In this document: in pieces, positions 1 through 6,411 of the stretch | Layout of the letters: the number at the start of each line of letters is the position of its first letter | Numbering within the stretch: the first letter of the stretch is position 1 | NCBI GenBank assembly: GCA_017538775.1 | Contig: JAFYIF010000116.1 | Location: 1-8,549, forward strand | Origin: Oscillospiraceae bacterium | GTDB lineage: Bacteria > Bacillota > Clostridia > Oscillospirales > Oscillospiraceae | DNA: 8,549 bases | Direction: 5' to 3' | Position numbers and translations under genes: made by a program | Notes under the pieces: model-generated | Seen by the model: only the letters and a program-made list of their open reading frames with translations | Databases searched by the model: none | Told to the model about the DNA's origin: nothing

Positions 1-234
1 ACTCAGCACATGGCTCAGCCCCGCGCCCACCGGCACGTCCTCGTCCAGCCCCAGCACGTCGAAGTCCCGCACGGTGCCGCCGACCTCCACATTGAGCCGG
101 TCCCCGGCCTCCAGCACCTGCCCCAACTGTCCGGCCCGGAGCCAGAGTTGGAGCTCCGACCAGCTTTTCAGGGGGTCGGCCTCGGCAGCGCCCGCCCGGT
201 GGCCGATGATGTAACTGACAGGGTCAAAACCCAT
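1..234 (-). CDS. Phage virion-associated protein, N-terminal fragment (cut by window edge)
   Basis: The reading frame opens at an ATG whose complement is 232-234 and stays open for 78 residues to the left edge. It follows the previous gene by 15 nt, with a purine-rich GGGGGAG ribosome binding site. The protein begins MGFDPVSYIIGHRAG, then has WSELQLWLRAG (about residues 25-35), a GDRLNV segment and an acidic VLGLDEDVP stretch. I recall this layout (short MGF..SY..G head, a W..LQ..LR.G helix, then a beta-rich part with a V.G.D motif) from proteins just downstream of the connector genes in Clostridia prophages, sometimes with a DUF6273-like domain. It is probably a structural or adhesion-type protein. 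The C-terminal part is missing, so the function is not assigned. Confidence 0.7.
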   Translation of the reverse strand, partial: MGFDPVSYIIGHRAGAAEADPLKSWSELQLWLRAGQLGQVLEAGDRLNVEVGGTVRDFDVLGLDEDVPVGAGLSHVLS

Positions 235-249
235 CGCGCGCTCCCCCTC

Positions 250-474
250 TCAATCCGCCGTCCAGTCGTGGGCCAGGCCGGCGGCGCTGTCCCAGAACAG
301 CAGCCTGCCCGGCGCGTCGATGACGACGATCTCGCTGCCTTCCCCCAGCTCGGCGTTGACGGCGCTGTTGACGAAGGTATAGGTCCCCGCCGCCTGGCCC
401 TCGCTCAGCTCGGCGGCCAGGCACCAGACCCGGTGCCTGGGGCGGGCTGCGTCGTGGATGCGTTCGATGTTCAT
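250..474 (-). CDS. Hypothetical phage head-region protein, 74 aa
   Basis: Function not recognised. The start codon overlaps the stop of the upstream connector-like gene by 4 nt (ATGA, 471-474), so the two are probably translationally coupled and the start is well fixed. The 74-residue protein is predicted to be mostly beta: short hydrophobic stretches such as VWCLAAEL, YTFVNSAV and EIVVIDA alternate with turns, and it ends LLFWDSAAGLAHDWTAD. There is no signal peptide, membrane segment or cysteine pair. Its place right after the connector-like gene and before the 1-234 gene suggests a small head or neck component, but this rests on position only. Confidence 0.75.
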   Translation of the reverse strand: MNIERIHDAARPRHRVWCLAAELSEGQAAGTYTFVNSAVNAELGEGSEIVVIDAPGRLLFWDSAAGLAHDWTAD

Positions 475-827
475 GTGCTCCCCTCCCTGTCCGCCGGGCG
501 CAGATTCTGCGCGTACCAGCGCATATAGTCTCCGAAATGGCTGTTGAACATGGCCGCGGTGGCCTGATAGCGGTCGTAGTCGCCGTTGGCAAAGTCGATC
601 ATCGCGGCCAGATAGGCCGGATAGAGCTTATCGTGCGGCGGCGCGGCCAGCAGGGTCTCCGCTGCGTCGCCGGGCCAGGCGTAAAAGCGCAGGTCCTCCG
701 TGGGCGTGAGCTGCACCTCCAGCTGCACCTTGCCCTCGGCCTCGTTGAGCCAGCGGGTCTTGGCGGCCTCGGAAAAGGCGTTGGGCTTCACCGCGTCCGC
801 AGCCTGGATCGCCTCCTGCAAGGTCAT
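471..827 (-). CDS. Head-tail connector/adaptor-like protein, 118 aa
   Basis: The protein starts MTLQEAIQAADAVKPNAFS, has a helix KTRWLNEAEGKVQLEV (about residues 23-38), a middle segment LRFYAWPGDAAETLLAAPPHDKLYPAYLAAMIDFANGD split across about residues 46-83, and a C-terminal helix with YDRYQATAAMFNSHFGDYMRWYAQN. A helical bundle that ends in a loop with P..YD.LY..YL.A.ID.ANG.. and then an M/LFN...G.Y..WY helix is, as I recall, typical of small head-completion proteins of the HK97 gp6/SPP1 gp15 type found directly after the capsid gene. Such proteins form a ring under the portal that joins head to tail. The gene follows the capsid gene by 13 nt. Its ribosome binding site is only a G-run (GGGGCGGGG), weaker than those of its neighbours. 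Family placement is from pattern and position. Confidence 0.7.
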   Translation of the reverse strand: MTLQEAIQAADAVKPNAFSEAAKTRWLNEAEGKVQLEVQLTPTEDLRFYAWPGDAAETLLAAPPHDKLYPAYLAAMIDFANGDYDRYQATAAMFNSHFGDYMRWYAQNLRPADREGST

Positions 828-840
828 GCCCCGCCCCCCA

Positions 841-1845
841 TCAGCTCAAAAGCTGGGTGGCGCCGTCGATGCCGCCCAGGGCGGCGAAGCGCCAGTCGTT
901 GAAGCCGGCGGTGAAGCGGGCGTAGCCCTTCCAGAGGTTGGCGTCGTTCCCGGCCAGCTCGCTGCGGATCTCCAGCTTCACCCGGTCCAGCCAGACCGCG
1001 CCGCCGTACTCCTCGTTGTAGCGCCGGTCCAGCAAAATCCAGGGGTGGGTCCCGGCGCTCACATACTGATTGAGATACTGCCAGACCACCACGTTCCAGC
1101 GGCCAAAGTTATAGTTTGCCGCGTTGTTGGCGCTGGCCGGGTCCTTGTCCGCGCCGATGGCGGCGAAGACCGCCTTTTTCAGCAGGTAGTCGTTGGGAAT
1201 CACGATGGTGTCCGGGGCCACGTCCAGCACCTCGCCGTTGTCCCCCCGGAAGTCCTGCATGGCGCTCTCCACGGCCATCAGGGCGTCGCTGGAAAAGGCG
1301 TCGGCGAAGCGGTTGGACTGGGCCGCCCCGCCGCCCAGGCTGGGGTGGTCGGTGGCGAAGACGCACTTGCCGTCCGCCCCGGCGATGTCGAAGGCCTGCT
1401 CCCGGAACGTGAGGCTGGTCTGCCCGGCGATGCCGCCGCCGTAGACCGCCGCGCCGAACTTCTCCCGGGTGCGGTAATAGCCCGCCACGAAGGCGGCGCT
1501 GCGGCGGCGCAGGTCCACGATCTTGGCGTCGTCCACGATCTCCCGGCTCAGGGCGAACTGGTCCTTCCAGGTGCTGTGCTCCAGCACCTTCTCATAGCCC
1601 TCCTGCTGGCCGTCGGTGGGATAGGCCCCGTTTTCCCCCACGGGGCGGAAGCCCTCCATCGCGGTCAGGGAGGAGAACTTCTCCGCCCAGTGGCTGCTGC
1701 CGGACATGTGGAACAGTTGGGGCAGCACGCTCTGCTGCTCAAAGGACTCCCCGCGCTTCTCGATGAACAGCTTCAGCGGCTCCTGGCTCTTGCCGAAGAT
1801 GCTGTTCTGCAGGCCGGAGCCCTCGGTAAAGGTGATGTTTGCCAT
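841..1845 (-). CDS. Major capsid protein, Mu gpT-like (HK97 fold expected)
   Basis: A 334-residue protein, the right size and place for a major head subunit, directly after scaffold and decoration genes. The strongest clues are DGKCVFATDHPSLGG at about 158-172 and LDVAPDTIVIPNDYLLK at about 207-223. These match the pattern of Mu-like major head subunit gpT proteins, where an xLF..DHP motif is followed by a PDT(I/L)V(I/V)P strand. The N-terminus (FTEGSGLQNSIFGKSQE) is soluble and there is no obvious protease-cleaved delta domain. WILLDRRYNEEYGG (269-282) fits the late beta strand of this fold. Translation starts at ATG 1845 behind a strong AAGGAGGA site (1851-1858, 5 nt spacing), fitting a highly made protein. 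A double-hairpin repeat sits just upstream of that site. The gpT label is from motifs; the capsid role is more certain than the subfamily. Confidence 0.88.
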   Translation of the reverse strand: MANITFTEGSGLQNSIFGKSQEPLKLFIEKRGESFEQQSVLPQLFHMSGSSHWAEKFSSLTAMEGFRPVGENGAYPTDGQQEGYEKVLEHSTWKDQFALSREIVDDAKIVDLRRRSAAFVAGYYRTREKFGAAVYGGGIAGQTSLTFREQAFDIAGADGKCVFATDHPSLGGGAAQSNRFADAFSSDALMAVESAMQDFRGDNGEVLDVAPDTIVIPNDYLLKKAVFAAIGADKDPASANNAANYNFGRWNVVVWQYLNQYVSAGTHPWILLDRRYNEEYGGAVWLDRVKLEIRSELAGNDANLWKGYARFTAGFNDWRFAALGGIDGATQLLS

Positions 1846-1850
1846 TCAAA

Positions 1851-1858
1851 TCCTCCTT
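1851..1858 (-). promoter_or_regulatory. Strong ribosome binding site of the capsid gene
   Basis: The minus strand reads AAGGAGGA followed by TTTGA and ATG (start 1845). It is among the closest matches to the anti-Shine-Dalgarno consensus in the operon and lies only 7 nt downstream of the hairpin repeat at 1866-1920. Confidence 0.85.
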
Positions 1859-1865
1859 CCATATT

Positions 1866-1920
1866 GGCTCCCTTCGGAAGAAGGGAGCTGTCAGCGCGTC
1901 AGCGCTGACTGAGGGTTTTC
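1866..1920. repeat. Double-hairpin dispersed repeat, copy 1
   Basis: The plus strand has a perfect 9-bp stem GCTCCCTTC (1867-1875) / GAAGGGAGC (1880-1888) with a GGAA loop, then T, then a second stem GTCAGCG (1890-1896) / CGCTGAC (1903-1909), then TGAGGGTTTTC. The same layout recurs at 4819-4866. The stems differ between copies but stay paired (last pair C-G here, T-A there), so the structure appears maintained. It fills most of an 84-nt gap between the decoration and capsid genes, in an operon whose other gaps are at most 27 nt. It is not a plain terminator of the operon: the stem is not followed by a T-run in the minus-strand direction. Confidence 0.85.
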
Positions 1921-1929
1921 CCCCCCGTC

Positions 1930-2319
1930 TCAGAATCTGACGCGCACCGCGCTGCCGCTGGCTGTGCCGTCCATGCTCACCACTTCGGCCACGCCGTCGG
2001 TCTTGGTGGCCGTGACGCGCAGCCCGTCGCTGGCGACGGTCACCTTGTCCCCCAGCTTGATGGAGCTGGCGGAGGCGGAGAACACGGTCTCGAAGACGAT
2101 GTCGCCGTCCACCCGGATCACCGGGATCACGGTGCCGCTGGGGACGGCGGCGGCGCGCTGGGTCATGCAGATGTAGCTGGGGCGGGTGCTCCCGCTGGCC
2201 ACGGCCAACAGGCCGCTGCTCTGGCTCAGGGCCAGCCCCACCTTGGGGGTGATGGCCCCGGCGGGCAGGTACTCCAGGGGGGCGTTGCGCCCGTCGTCGA
2301 TGCTGTGGATCAAAAACAC
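1930..2319 (-). CDS. Capsid decoration/stabilisation-like protein, 129 aa, GTG start
   Basis: The gene lies between scaffold and major capsid, the usual place of head decoration proteins. The start is GTG at 2319 (MFLIHSIDDGRNAPLEYLPAG...), with the binding site GGAAGGGAG overlapping the TAA stop of the scaffold gene. The sequence is Gly/Ala/Ser/Val-rich and beta-type: PSYICMTQ at about 48-55, then PVIRVDGDIVFETVFSA, KLGDKVTVASDGLRVTAT and a final SGSAVRVRF. This series (LGD.V.V..DG..VTAT..DG.AEVV.......VRVRF) resembles the small beta-barrel capsid stabilisers that follow scaffold genes in many siphoviruses. No single residue proves the assignment. A minor head protein of another kind is possible. 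Confidence 0.68.
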   Translation of the reverse strand: MFLIHSIDDGRNAPLEYLPAGAITPKVGLALSQSSGLLAVASGSTRPSYICMTQRAAAVPSGTVIPVIRVDGDIVFETVFSASASSIKLGDKVTVASDGLRVTATKTDGVAEVVSMDGTASGSAVRVRF

Positions 2320-2337
2320 AGTGTATCGCTCCCTTCC

Positions 2338-2901
2338 TTAATCTTTGTGGTATCGGCTGTAGTGCCGGGCGATCTCGCCGTCGCTGACGCCGGGGTTCAG
2401 GGCCCGGTACTGGGCCGCCACGTCCGCCGGGACGGGGCTGCCCGTGCCGTGGCTCCGGGTGGCGGTCAGGTGCCGCACGCCGTCCAGGGCGTTGCGGTAG
2501 CGCTGGGCGGCGGCCAGCTCCGCCCTTCGGGTCAGCCGGTCGAAGTTGGCCAGCTTGTAGGCGTCCACCAGCGTATAGCCGCGCCGGACCAGGGCGTAGA
2601 GCTGGCCGTACTGCTCCGTGTGGGTCAGGTCCTCCAGGCTCTTCACCTCCGGGTCCAGCTCCGCGATCTGCCGGAGCTGGCTCTGGATCAGCGCCTGCCG
2701 CTGCGCGGCGGTGGCGGGCACCCGGGCCGCTTCCGGCTCAGCGGAAGGGCCTTCCTGCGGATGGGCCGCTTCCTCCGGCGCGGCCTGCCCGGACGCTTCG
2801 GGCACGGGGACGTTTTCCTCCCGCGTCGGGGTCTCCGGTCCGCTCGTCTCCGCGATGGGGGCTTCGGCGCTCTGGGCCGGGCCGGGGCTTGCTTCGTTCA
2901 T
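2338..2901 (-). CDS. Capsid scaffolding-like protein, 187 aa
   Basis: Composition and position point to a scaffold, the protein that guides capsid assembly from inside and then leaves. Residues 1-65 are disordered, acidic and rich in Ala, Pro and Glu. Residues about 66-145 are helical and charged (QRQALIQSQLRQIAELDPEV; LVDAYKLANFDRLTRRAEL). The tail, about 160-187, has DVAAQYRALNPGVSDGEIA then RHYSRYHKD, a basic end of the kind that binds the capsid lattice. The LDPEVKSLEDL...Y..LVRRGYTLVDAYKLAN pattern is one I recall from Clostridia phage scaffold genes. ATG at 2901 has a clear GGAGG site 7 nt upstream. It follows the 44-residue gene by 25 nt. No protease domain is present, so any scaffold cleavage would need another enzyme. 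Confidence 0.78.
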   Translation of the reverse strand: MNEASPGPAQSAEAPIAETSGPETPTREENVPVPEASGQAAPEEAAHPQEGPSAEPEAARVPATAAQRQALIQSQLRQIAELDPEVKSLEDLTHTEQYGQLYALVRRGYTLVDAYKLANFDRLTRRAELAAAQRYRNALDGVRHLTATRSHGTGSPVPADVAAQYRALNPGVSDGEIARHYSRYHKD

Positions 2902-2926
2902 GCTCGTTCCTCCCTCTCCTTTCGGC

Positions 2927-3061
2927 TCATCTGCCGGGTCTGTCCTTTTGGGCCTCGCTGTCCTTTTTGACGCTGCTCTTGCCCTTCTTGTCCTCGCCCC
3001 CGTAGGGGGCCTTCACCACCTGGGTGCCGGTGTGTCCGATCCGGCCTTTGTAATCCGCCAT
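2927..3061 (-). CDS. Small basic phage protein, 44 aa, between portal and scaffold
   Basis: This short gene fills the space between the portal stop (3089) and the scaffold start (2901). It has one of the best ribosome binding sites in the window (AAAGGAGGTGAGCGC then ATG at 3061). The product begins MADYKGRIGHTGTQVVKAPY and ends GG followed by a lysine-rich, probably disordered tail (KKGKSSVKKDSEAQKDRPGR). I recall very short proteins of the form ..Y.G.I...G.Q.VKAP... at this location in Clostridia prophages, but no function is known to me. Possible roles are a minor capsid or portal-associated peptide, or nucleic acid contact by the basic tail. Reality of the gene is well supported by the binding site and fit into the operon; function is open. 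Confidence 0.75.
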   Translation of the reverse strand: MADYKGRIGHTGTQVVKAPYGGEDKKGKSSVKKDSEAQKDRPGR

Positions 3062-3088
3062 GCGCTCACCTCCTTTCCGTCCCGGCGC

Positions 3089-4804
3089 TCAGTCCGCCCG
3101 GGTCTCGCCGCGGCGGGCGCGCTCCTTGAGATAGGCCAGGGTGTCCTCCGCCAGGGGATAGTGCAGCCCGCGCATCTTGGTCCAGAACAAGATCAGCGTG
3201 TCCAGGTCCCCCGGGTCCCCGAAGGCCCCGGTCTGCAGGTTCATCCGCGTCTCCTGCCAGAGGGCCTCCCGGTGCCCGGCCAGGGGCGCGGAGGCGTCGC
3301 AGGAGAAGAGGAAGCGGTCGTTCCAGCACCAGTCCCCCGCCGCGTCCCGCTCCAGGAAGTCGTAGCGGTCGAAGGAGCTGTAGACGGTGCCGCCACTCAG
3401 GTCCGCGCTGACCACCGGGCGCGGCTCCTGGGCGTAGGCCAGGCGGAAGCGGAAGATGGCCTCATACAGCGCGGCGTAAGCCGCCTGTTTCATCACGCGC
3501 TTGCTCTCCATGCGCCCGGCGGCCTGGGCCGCGGCGAACTCCTTGGCCCGTCCGCTGGTGGCGGTGGCGTCCCGGCGGCCCTGGAAGGAGTCGGTGATGC
3601 CGATGGCCTGGCGTGCCTCCTCGTAGACCTGGGCCAGATAGACCAGGTCCTGCTGGATGTTGCCCTGCAGGTCGTAGACGCCGATCAGCTCCTTGTTCTG
3701 GTGGCTGCCGGGGCGGATCACCTTCATGTCCTCGGTGTCCACCCGGATCGCCGCGTCGTCCGGGAGGGTGATGTAGCTGCCGGAGCGCAGCAGCTTGTCG
3801 ATGATCTTGCTCTCGATGCGGTTGGCGGTGCGCTGCTGGTCGGCGATCTTGTCCAGGTCGCTCTCCCCCAGGAAGCGCCCGTAGACGCTGACGTTCTTCT
3901 GAAGGATGACCGGATAGATGCCGGGCCGGTAGCAGGGGATGCGCGTGGGCTCCAGCACCGTCTCCCCGCTCTCCAGCGTCACGGGATGGGCCCCGGGCAC
4001 GGTCTCCCGCCCCGGGCGGAGGATGGGGGTCCACAGTTCCTCGCACTCCGCCCCCTCCCCCCGGGGTGCCTGATAGTCCTCCGCGTCCTCCAGCACCGTG
4101 TCCCCGGCCCAGGAGAAGCGGCCCACGCCCCCGGCCTCGTTGCGGTAATAGGCCACATACTCCGTCAGCACCTCGTCGCTGCCGCAGTCGGCCACGCCGG
4201 TCTCCGGGTCGTAGACCGGGACCGGGTCGCCCCCGCGCACCTCCCTCCCATAGCGGCGGCGCAGGCTCTCCCGGGTCTGGGACAGCTTCAGGAAGAGGTA
4301 GTCCGCCCGCTCCACGCCGTCCCAGACCCCGTCCTGGGGGATGAGCTGCCGGGGGTGCAGGGCCTGGACGCTGACCTCCCCCAGGGCCGTATGGGAGCGC
4401 ACGCCGCTGTCCCAGTCCACCAGGAAGGCCGCGCCCCCCTGCACCGGCACCATGCGCTCCATCAGGTCGTTGATCTGCTCCATGGGCAGCCGGTCCATCT
4501 CGTTGCGCAGCATGTCCTCCACCACCCTGGCCAGGGCCTCGTCCTCCCGGCGGCGGGCCGTGACCCGGGGCGCGGGGATGCTGGCGTCCACCTGGGCCTC
4601 GATCAGCTCCGCCGAGAGGTTGCGGACGTGTCTGGCCCAGCGGGTGCGGTCCCCCGGCACCGCCTCGCTCAGCGTCCGGTCCCCCCGGAACTGCCGCTCC
4701 CGCCGCTCCATCCGGGCCAGCTCCCCGGCATAGGCCGCCTCCGCCCGCTCCAGCCGCGCCCGCCAGAGTTCCAGGCGGGCCGCTTTGTCTGCTTGCATTT
4801 CCAT
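3089..4804 (-). CDS. Portal protein, 571 aa
   Basis: Portals form the 12-subunit ring at one capsid vertex through which DNA enters and the tail attaches. Length, place right after the large terminase and domain pattern fit: an N-terminal helix region (1-60), a VRNLSAELIEAQVDASIPAPRV segment at about 60-81, ALHPRQLIPQDGVW at 148-161, the long helix ESDLDKIADQQRTANRIESK at about 314-333 followed by LLRSGSYITLP (338-348), which is typical of portal stem and wing regions, and a helical C-terminus. I recall close Clostridia prophage relatives sharing ..AELIE.Q.D.SIP.P.V... and HP.Q.IPQ.G. The frame is open up to ATG 4876, but that longer start would translate through the hairpin repeat. ATG 4804 has AAAGGA 6 nt upstream and is preferred. 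Confidence 0.85.
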   Translation of the reverse strand: MEMQADKAARLELWRARLERAEAAYAGELARMERRERQFRGDRTLSEAVPGDRTRWARHVRNLSAELIEAQVDASIPAPRVTARRREDEALARVVEDMLRNEMDRLPMEQINDLMERMVPVQGGAAFLVDWDSGVRSHTALGEVSVQALHPRQLIPQDGVWDGVERADYLFLKLSQTRESLRRRYGREVRGGDPVPVYDPETGVADCGSDEVLTEYVAYYRNEAGGVGRFSWAGDTVLEDAEDYQAPRGEGAECEELWTPILRPGRETVPGAHPVTLESGETVLEPTRIPCYRPGIYPVILQKNVSVYGRFLGESDLDKIADQQRTANRIESKIIDKLLRSGSYITLPDDAAIRVDTEDMKVIRPGSHQNKELIGVYDLQGNIQQDLVYLAQVYEEARQAIGITDSFQGRRDATATSGRAKEFAAAQAAGRMESKRVMKQAAYAALYEAIFRFRLAYAQEPRPVVSADLSGGTVYSSFDRYDFLERDAAGDWCWNDRFLFSCDASAPLAGHREALWQETRMNLQTGAFGDPGDLDTLILFWTKMRGLHYPLAEDTLAYLKERARRGETRAD

Positions 4805-4810
4805 ATGAAT

Positions 4811-4816
4811 TCCTTT
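4811..4816 (-). promoter_or_regulatory. Ribosome binding site that fixes the portal start
   Basis: The minus strand reads AAAGGA, then ATTCAT, then ATGGAAATG. This supports translation from 4804 instead of the in-frame ATG at 4876, which lies beyond the repeat and has no clear binding site. Confidence 0.75.
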
Positions 4817-4818
4817 CT

Positions 4819-4866
4819 GGCTCCCTTTTTCAAAGGGAGCTGTCGTCGCAGGCGACTGAGGGTTTC
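4819..4866. repeat. Double-hairpin dispersed repeat, copy 2
   Basis: The plus strand has GCTCCCTTT (4820-4828) / AAAGGGAGC (4832-4840) with loop TTC, then T, then a shorter second stem GTCG (4842-4845) / CGAC (4853-4856), then TGAGGGTTTC. Same orientation and order as copy 1 at 1866-1920, and likewise a few bases upstream of a strong ribosome binding site (portal). The gap holding it is 85 nt. The word TTTCT occurs on both sides (4814-4818 and 4863-4867) and could be a short target duplication, but copy 1 shows no equal, so this may be chance. Confidence 0.85.
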
Positions 4867-4889
4867 TTCCGTCCACCGCCCGGCATATC

Positions 4890-6401
4890 CTACAGCGGCA
4901 TCTCCCGATTCCACCGCCGCCGCAGCAGCTCCCGCTCCTCCGGGTCGGCCCGCTCGTAGTCCTCCCACATGTCCGCCGTCCAGACCCGCTGCTCCGGCTC
5001 CGGCGGCGCGCTCAGATAGCGCTGCTGCCCCCGGATGCCGTGCGCAATGGCCAACGCCATGATGCAGTCGTCGTGTGCCCCCGGCGCGGCCTCCGGCCGG
5101 TTCCAGTTCTCCGTCCGCACGAAGCTCAGCATCTCCATCAGCGTGTCCCGGTCGCAGACGCACTGCGGGTCGTCCCGCATCGCCTGCACCAGCCCCGCGA
5201 TGATCACGGGCCGCGTCCGGCTGTCCGTCCGGAAGCCGAAGCTCCGCCGCACCTTGTGCGTGTAGTCGTCCAGCGACTCCCGGACGTACTGCTTCGGATA
5301 GCGCAGCCGCTCCAGCTCCAGGATCGGGTAGGTGGAGAAGTTCGCCTCCACGCCGATCAGCGCCTGGTTGTAGTGCATCCCCAGGCACCAGAGCTGCCGG
5401 GCGAACAGGTCTTCATCCGTCCGCCGCCGCAGCGTCGCCACCTGGTGCCCGGTCCGGTTGTCCAGCACCTGCGCGCAGAAGTAGTCGCTGCCCTCCCCGG
5501 CGGTGTCCGCTCCGATGACGTAGGGCGCCCCCGGCTCCGGCTCCGCGTAGATCCGGACGAAGCCCGCCGGGTCCTCCACCCAGCGCCAGTCCAGCAGCCG
5601 CCGCCCGTCGTCCTCGTAGGCGAAGTAGCCGACGTGTACCGGCTCCACCTTCGCATCCAGCCTCGCCTGCACCGTCGGCGCGTGGAAGACCGTGTTGCCC
5701 GTCACGCCCCAGTGCCCCAGGCAGTAGACCTGATAGTAATACTCGTCCCGGTCCCGGAAGCCCTCCAGCGTCCGCACCGCCTCCGCGTCCAGAAAGCGGT
5801 TGTCCCGGTAGGTGCTCTCGTGCACCCGCGCCCGCTCGTCGTGCTCGTCGAAGAAGCGGTGCTTCAGCCAGTGGTTGGCGCTGACCGGGTTGAAGCTCAG
5901 GATGATCTGCTTGTAGTAGGCGGTCTCCCCGCGCAGACGGATGTCCAGCTGGTTGAAGTCGTCCTCCGTGATCTCGCTGGCCTCCTCCACCCAGATGCCC
6001 GTCAGGTCCGCGATGGATTTCAGCTTCTCCGGGTCGTCCAGTCCGGCGAACAGCAGCTCCGAGCCGTTTTGGAAGCGGATGCCCGGTTCGCTGCGGACCA
6101 CGCGCACCGCGCCGCCGCGGCCCTGCTGGCTGAGCATCCGCTCGATCAGGCGAAAGCAGCTCTCCCGCAAAGTCCGGGCCACCTTGCGGCAGACCAGAAA
6201 GCGGTGCCCCGGCTCGCAGACGCAGCGCTCGATGAGCTTGGCCGCGGCGAAGACGCTCTTGCCGCTGCCGCCGCCGCCTTTTAGCACCAGATAGCGGTGC
6301 TCATCGAAGTAAAGCGGGAGGAAGGCCGCGTTGGAACGCGCCGCCAGCTCGTTGAACCAGCGGGCCAGCGCCGCGTCCCGGGGGTCAGCTCCGCCGCTCA
6401 T
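4890..6401 (-). CDS. terL: Terminase large subunit, 503 aa
   Basis: The ATP-driven DNA packaging motor and headful or site nuclease of the phage. Walker A is GGGGSGKS at 42-49; Walker B is GIWVEEA at 135-141, with the catalytic glutamate in EE; the coupling motif is SFNP at 169-172. The nuclease half begins near 295 with VIGADTAGEGSDY (Asp299), then GVEAN (Glu352) and HDDCIMALA (Asp444/Asp445), the expected acidic triad of an RNase H-like fold. The motif set and SFNP...HWLK spacing fit the PBSX/Terminase_3-like group. Length is normal for the family. All key residues are present, so the enzyme looks functional. ATG 6401 has a GAGG site that overlaps the small terminase stop. Codons favour ACG, GCG and CGG, unlike the portal and capsid genes. 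Confidence 0.95.
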   Translation of the reverse strand: MSGGADPRDAALARWFNELAARSNAAFLPLYFDEHRYLVLKGGGGSGKSVFAAAKLIERCVCEPGHRFLVCRKVARTLRESCFRLIERMLSQQGRGGAVRVVRSEPGIRFQNGSELLFAGLDDPEKLKSIADLTGIWVEEASEITEDDFNQLDIRLRGETAYYKQIILSFNPVSANHWLKHRFFDEHDERARVHESTYRDNRFLDAEAVRTLEGFRDRDEYYYQVYCLGHWGVTGNTVFHAPTVQARLDAKVEPVHVGYFAYEDDGRRLLDWRWVEDPAGFVRIYAEPEPGAPYVIGADTAGEGSDYFCAQVLDNRTGHQVATLRRRTDEDLFARQLWCLGMHYNQALIGVEANFSTYPILELERLRYPKQYVRESLDDYTHKVRRSFGFRTDSRTRPVIIAGLVQAMRDDPQCVCDRDTLMEMLSFVRTENWNRPEAAPGAHDDCIMALAIAHGIRGQQRYLSAPPEPEQRVWTADMWEDYERADPEERELLRRRWNREMPL

Positions 6402-6411
6402 GGGCCGCGCC

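Noticed and set aside
700..1908. Long plus-strand open frame antisense to the capsid gene
   Set aside because: It is a composition shadow of the capsid and connector genes, and also runs through the hairpin repeat.
1866..4866. The two hairpin repeats as part of a CRISPR array
   Set aside because: There are only two copies about 3 kb apart, each between genes, with no spacers. They are dispersed repeats.
4805..4876. Upstream in-frame start extending the portal by 24 residues
   Set aside because: The extension would translate the hairpin repeat and lacks a good binding site, while ATG 4804 has AAAGGA at proper spacing.
2618..5062. Very long open frame on the plus strand (over 800 codons) across scaffold and portal
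   Set aside because: It is antisense to genes with clear function and good binding sites. Its translation is low-complexity (Val/Leu/Gly/Pro/His-rich) with no domain pattern, as expected from high-GC third positions on the other strand.
5040..6284. Long plus-strand open frame antisense to the terminase gene
   Set aside because: The terminase on the minus strand has all catalytic motifs. The plus frame has repetitive His/Arg/Val/Pro composition and no recognisable domain.
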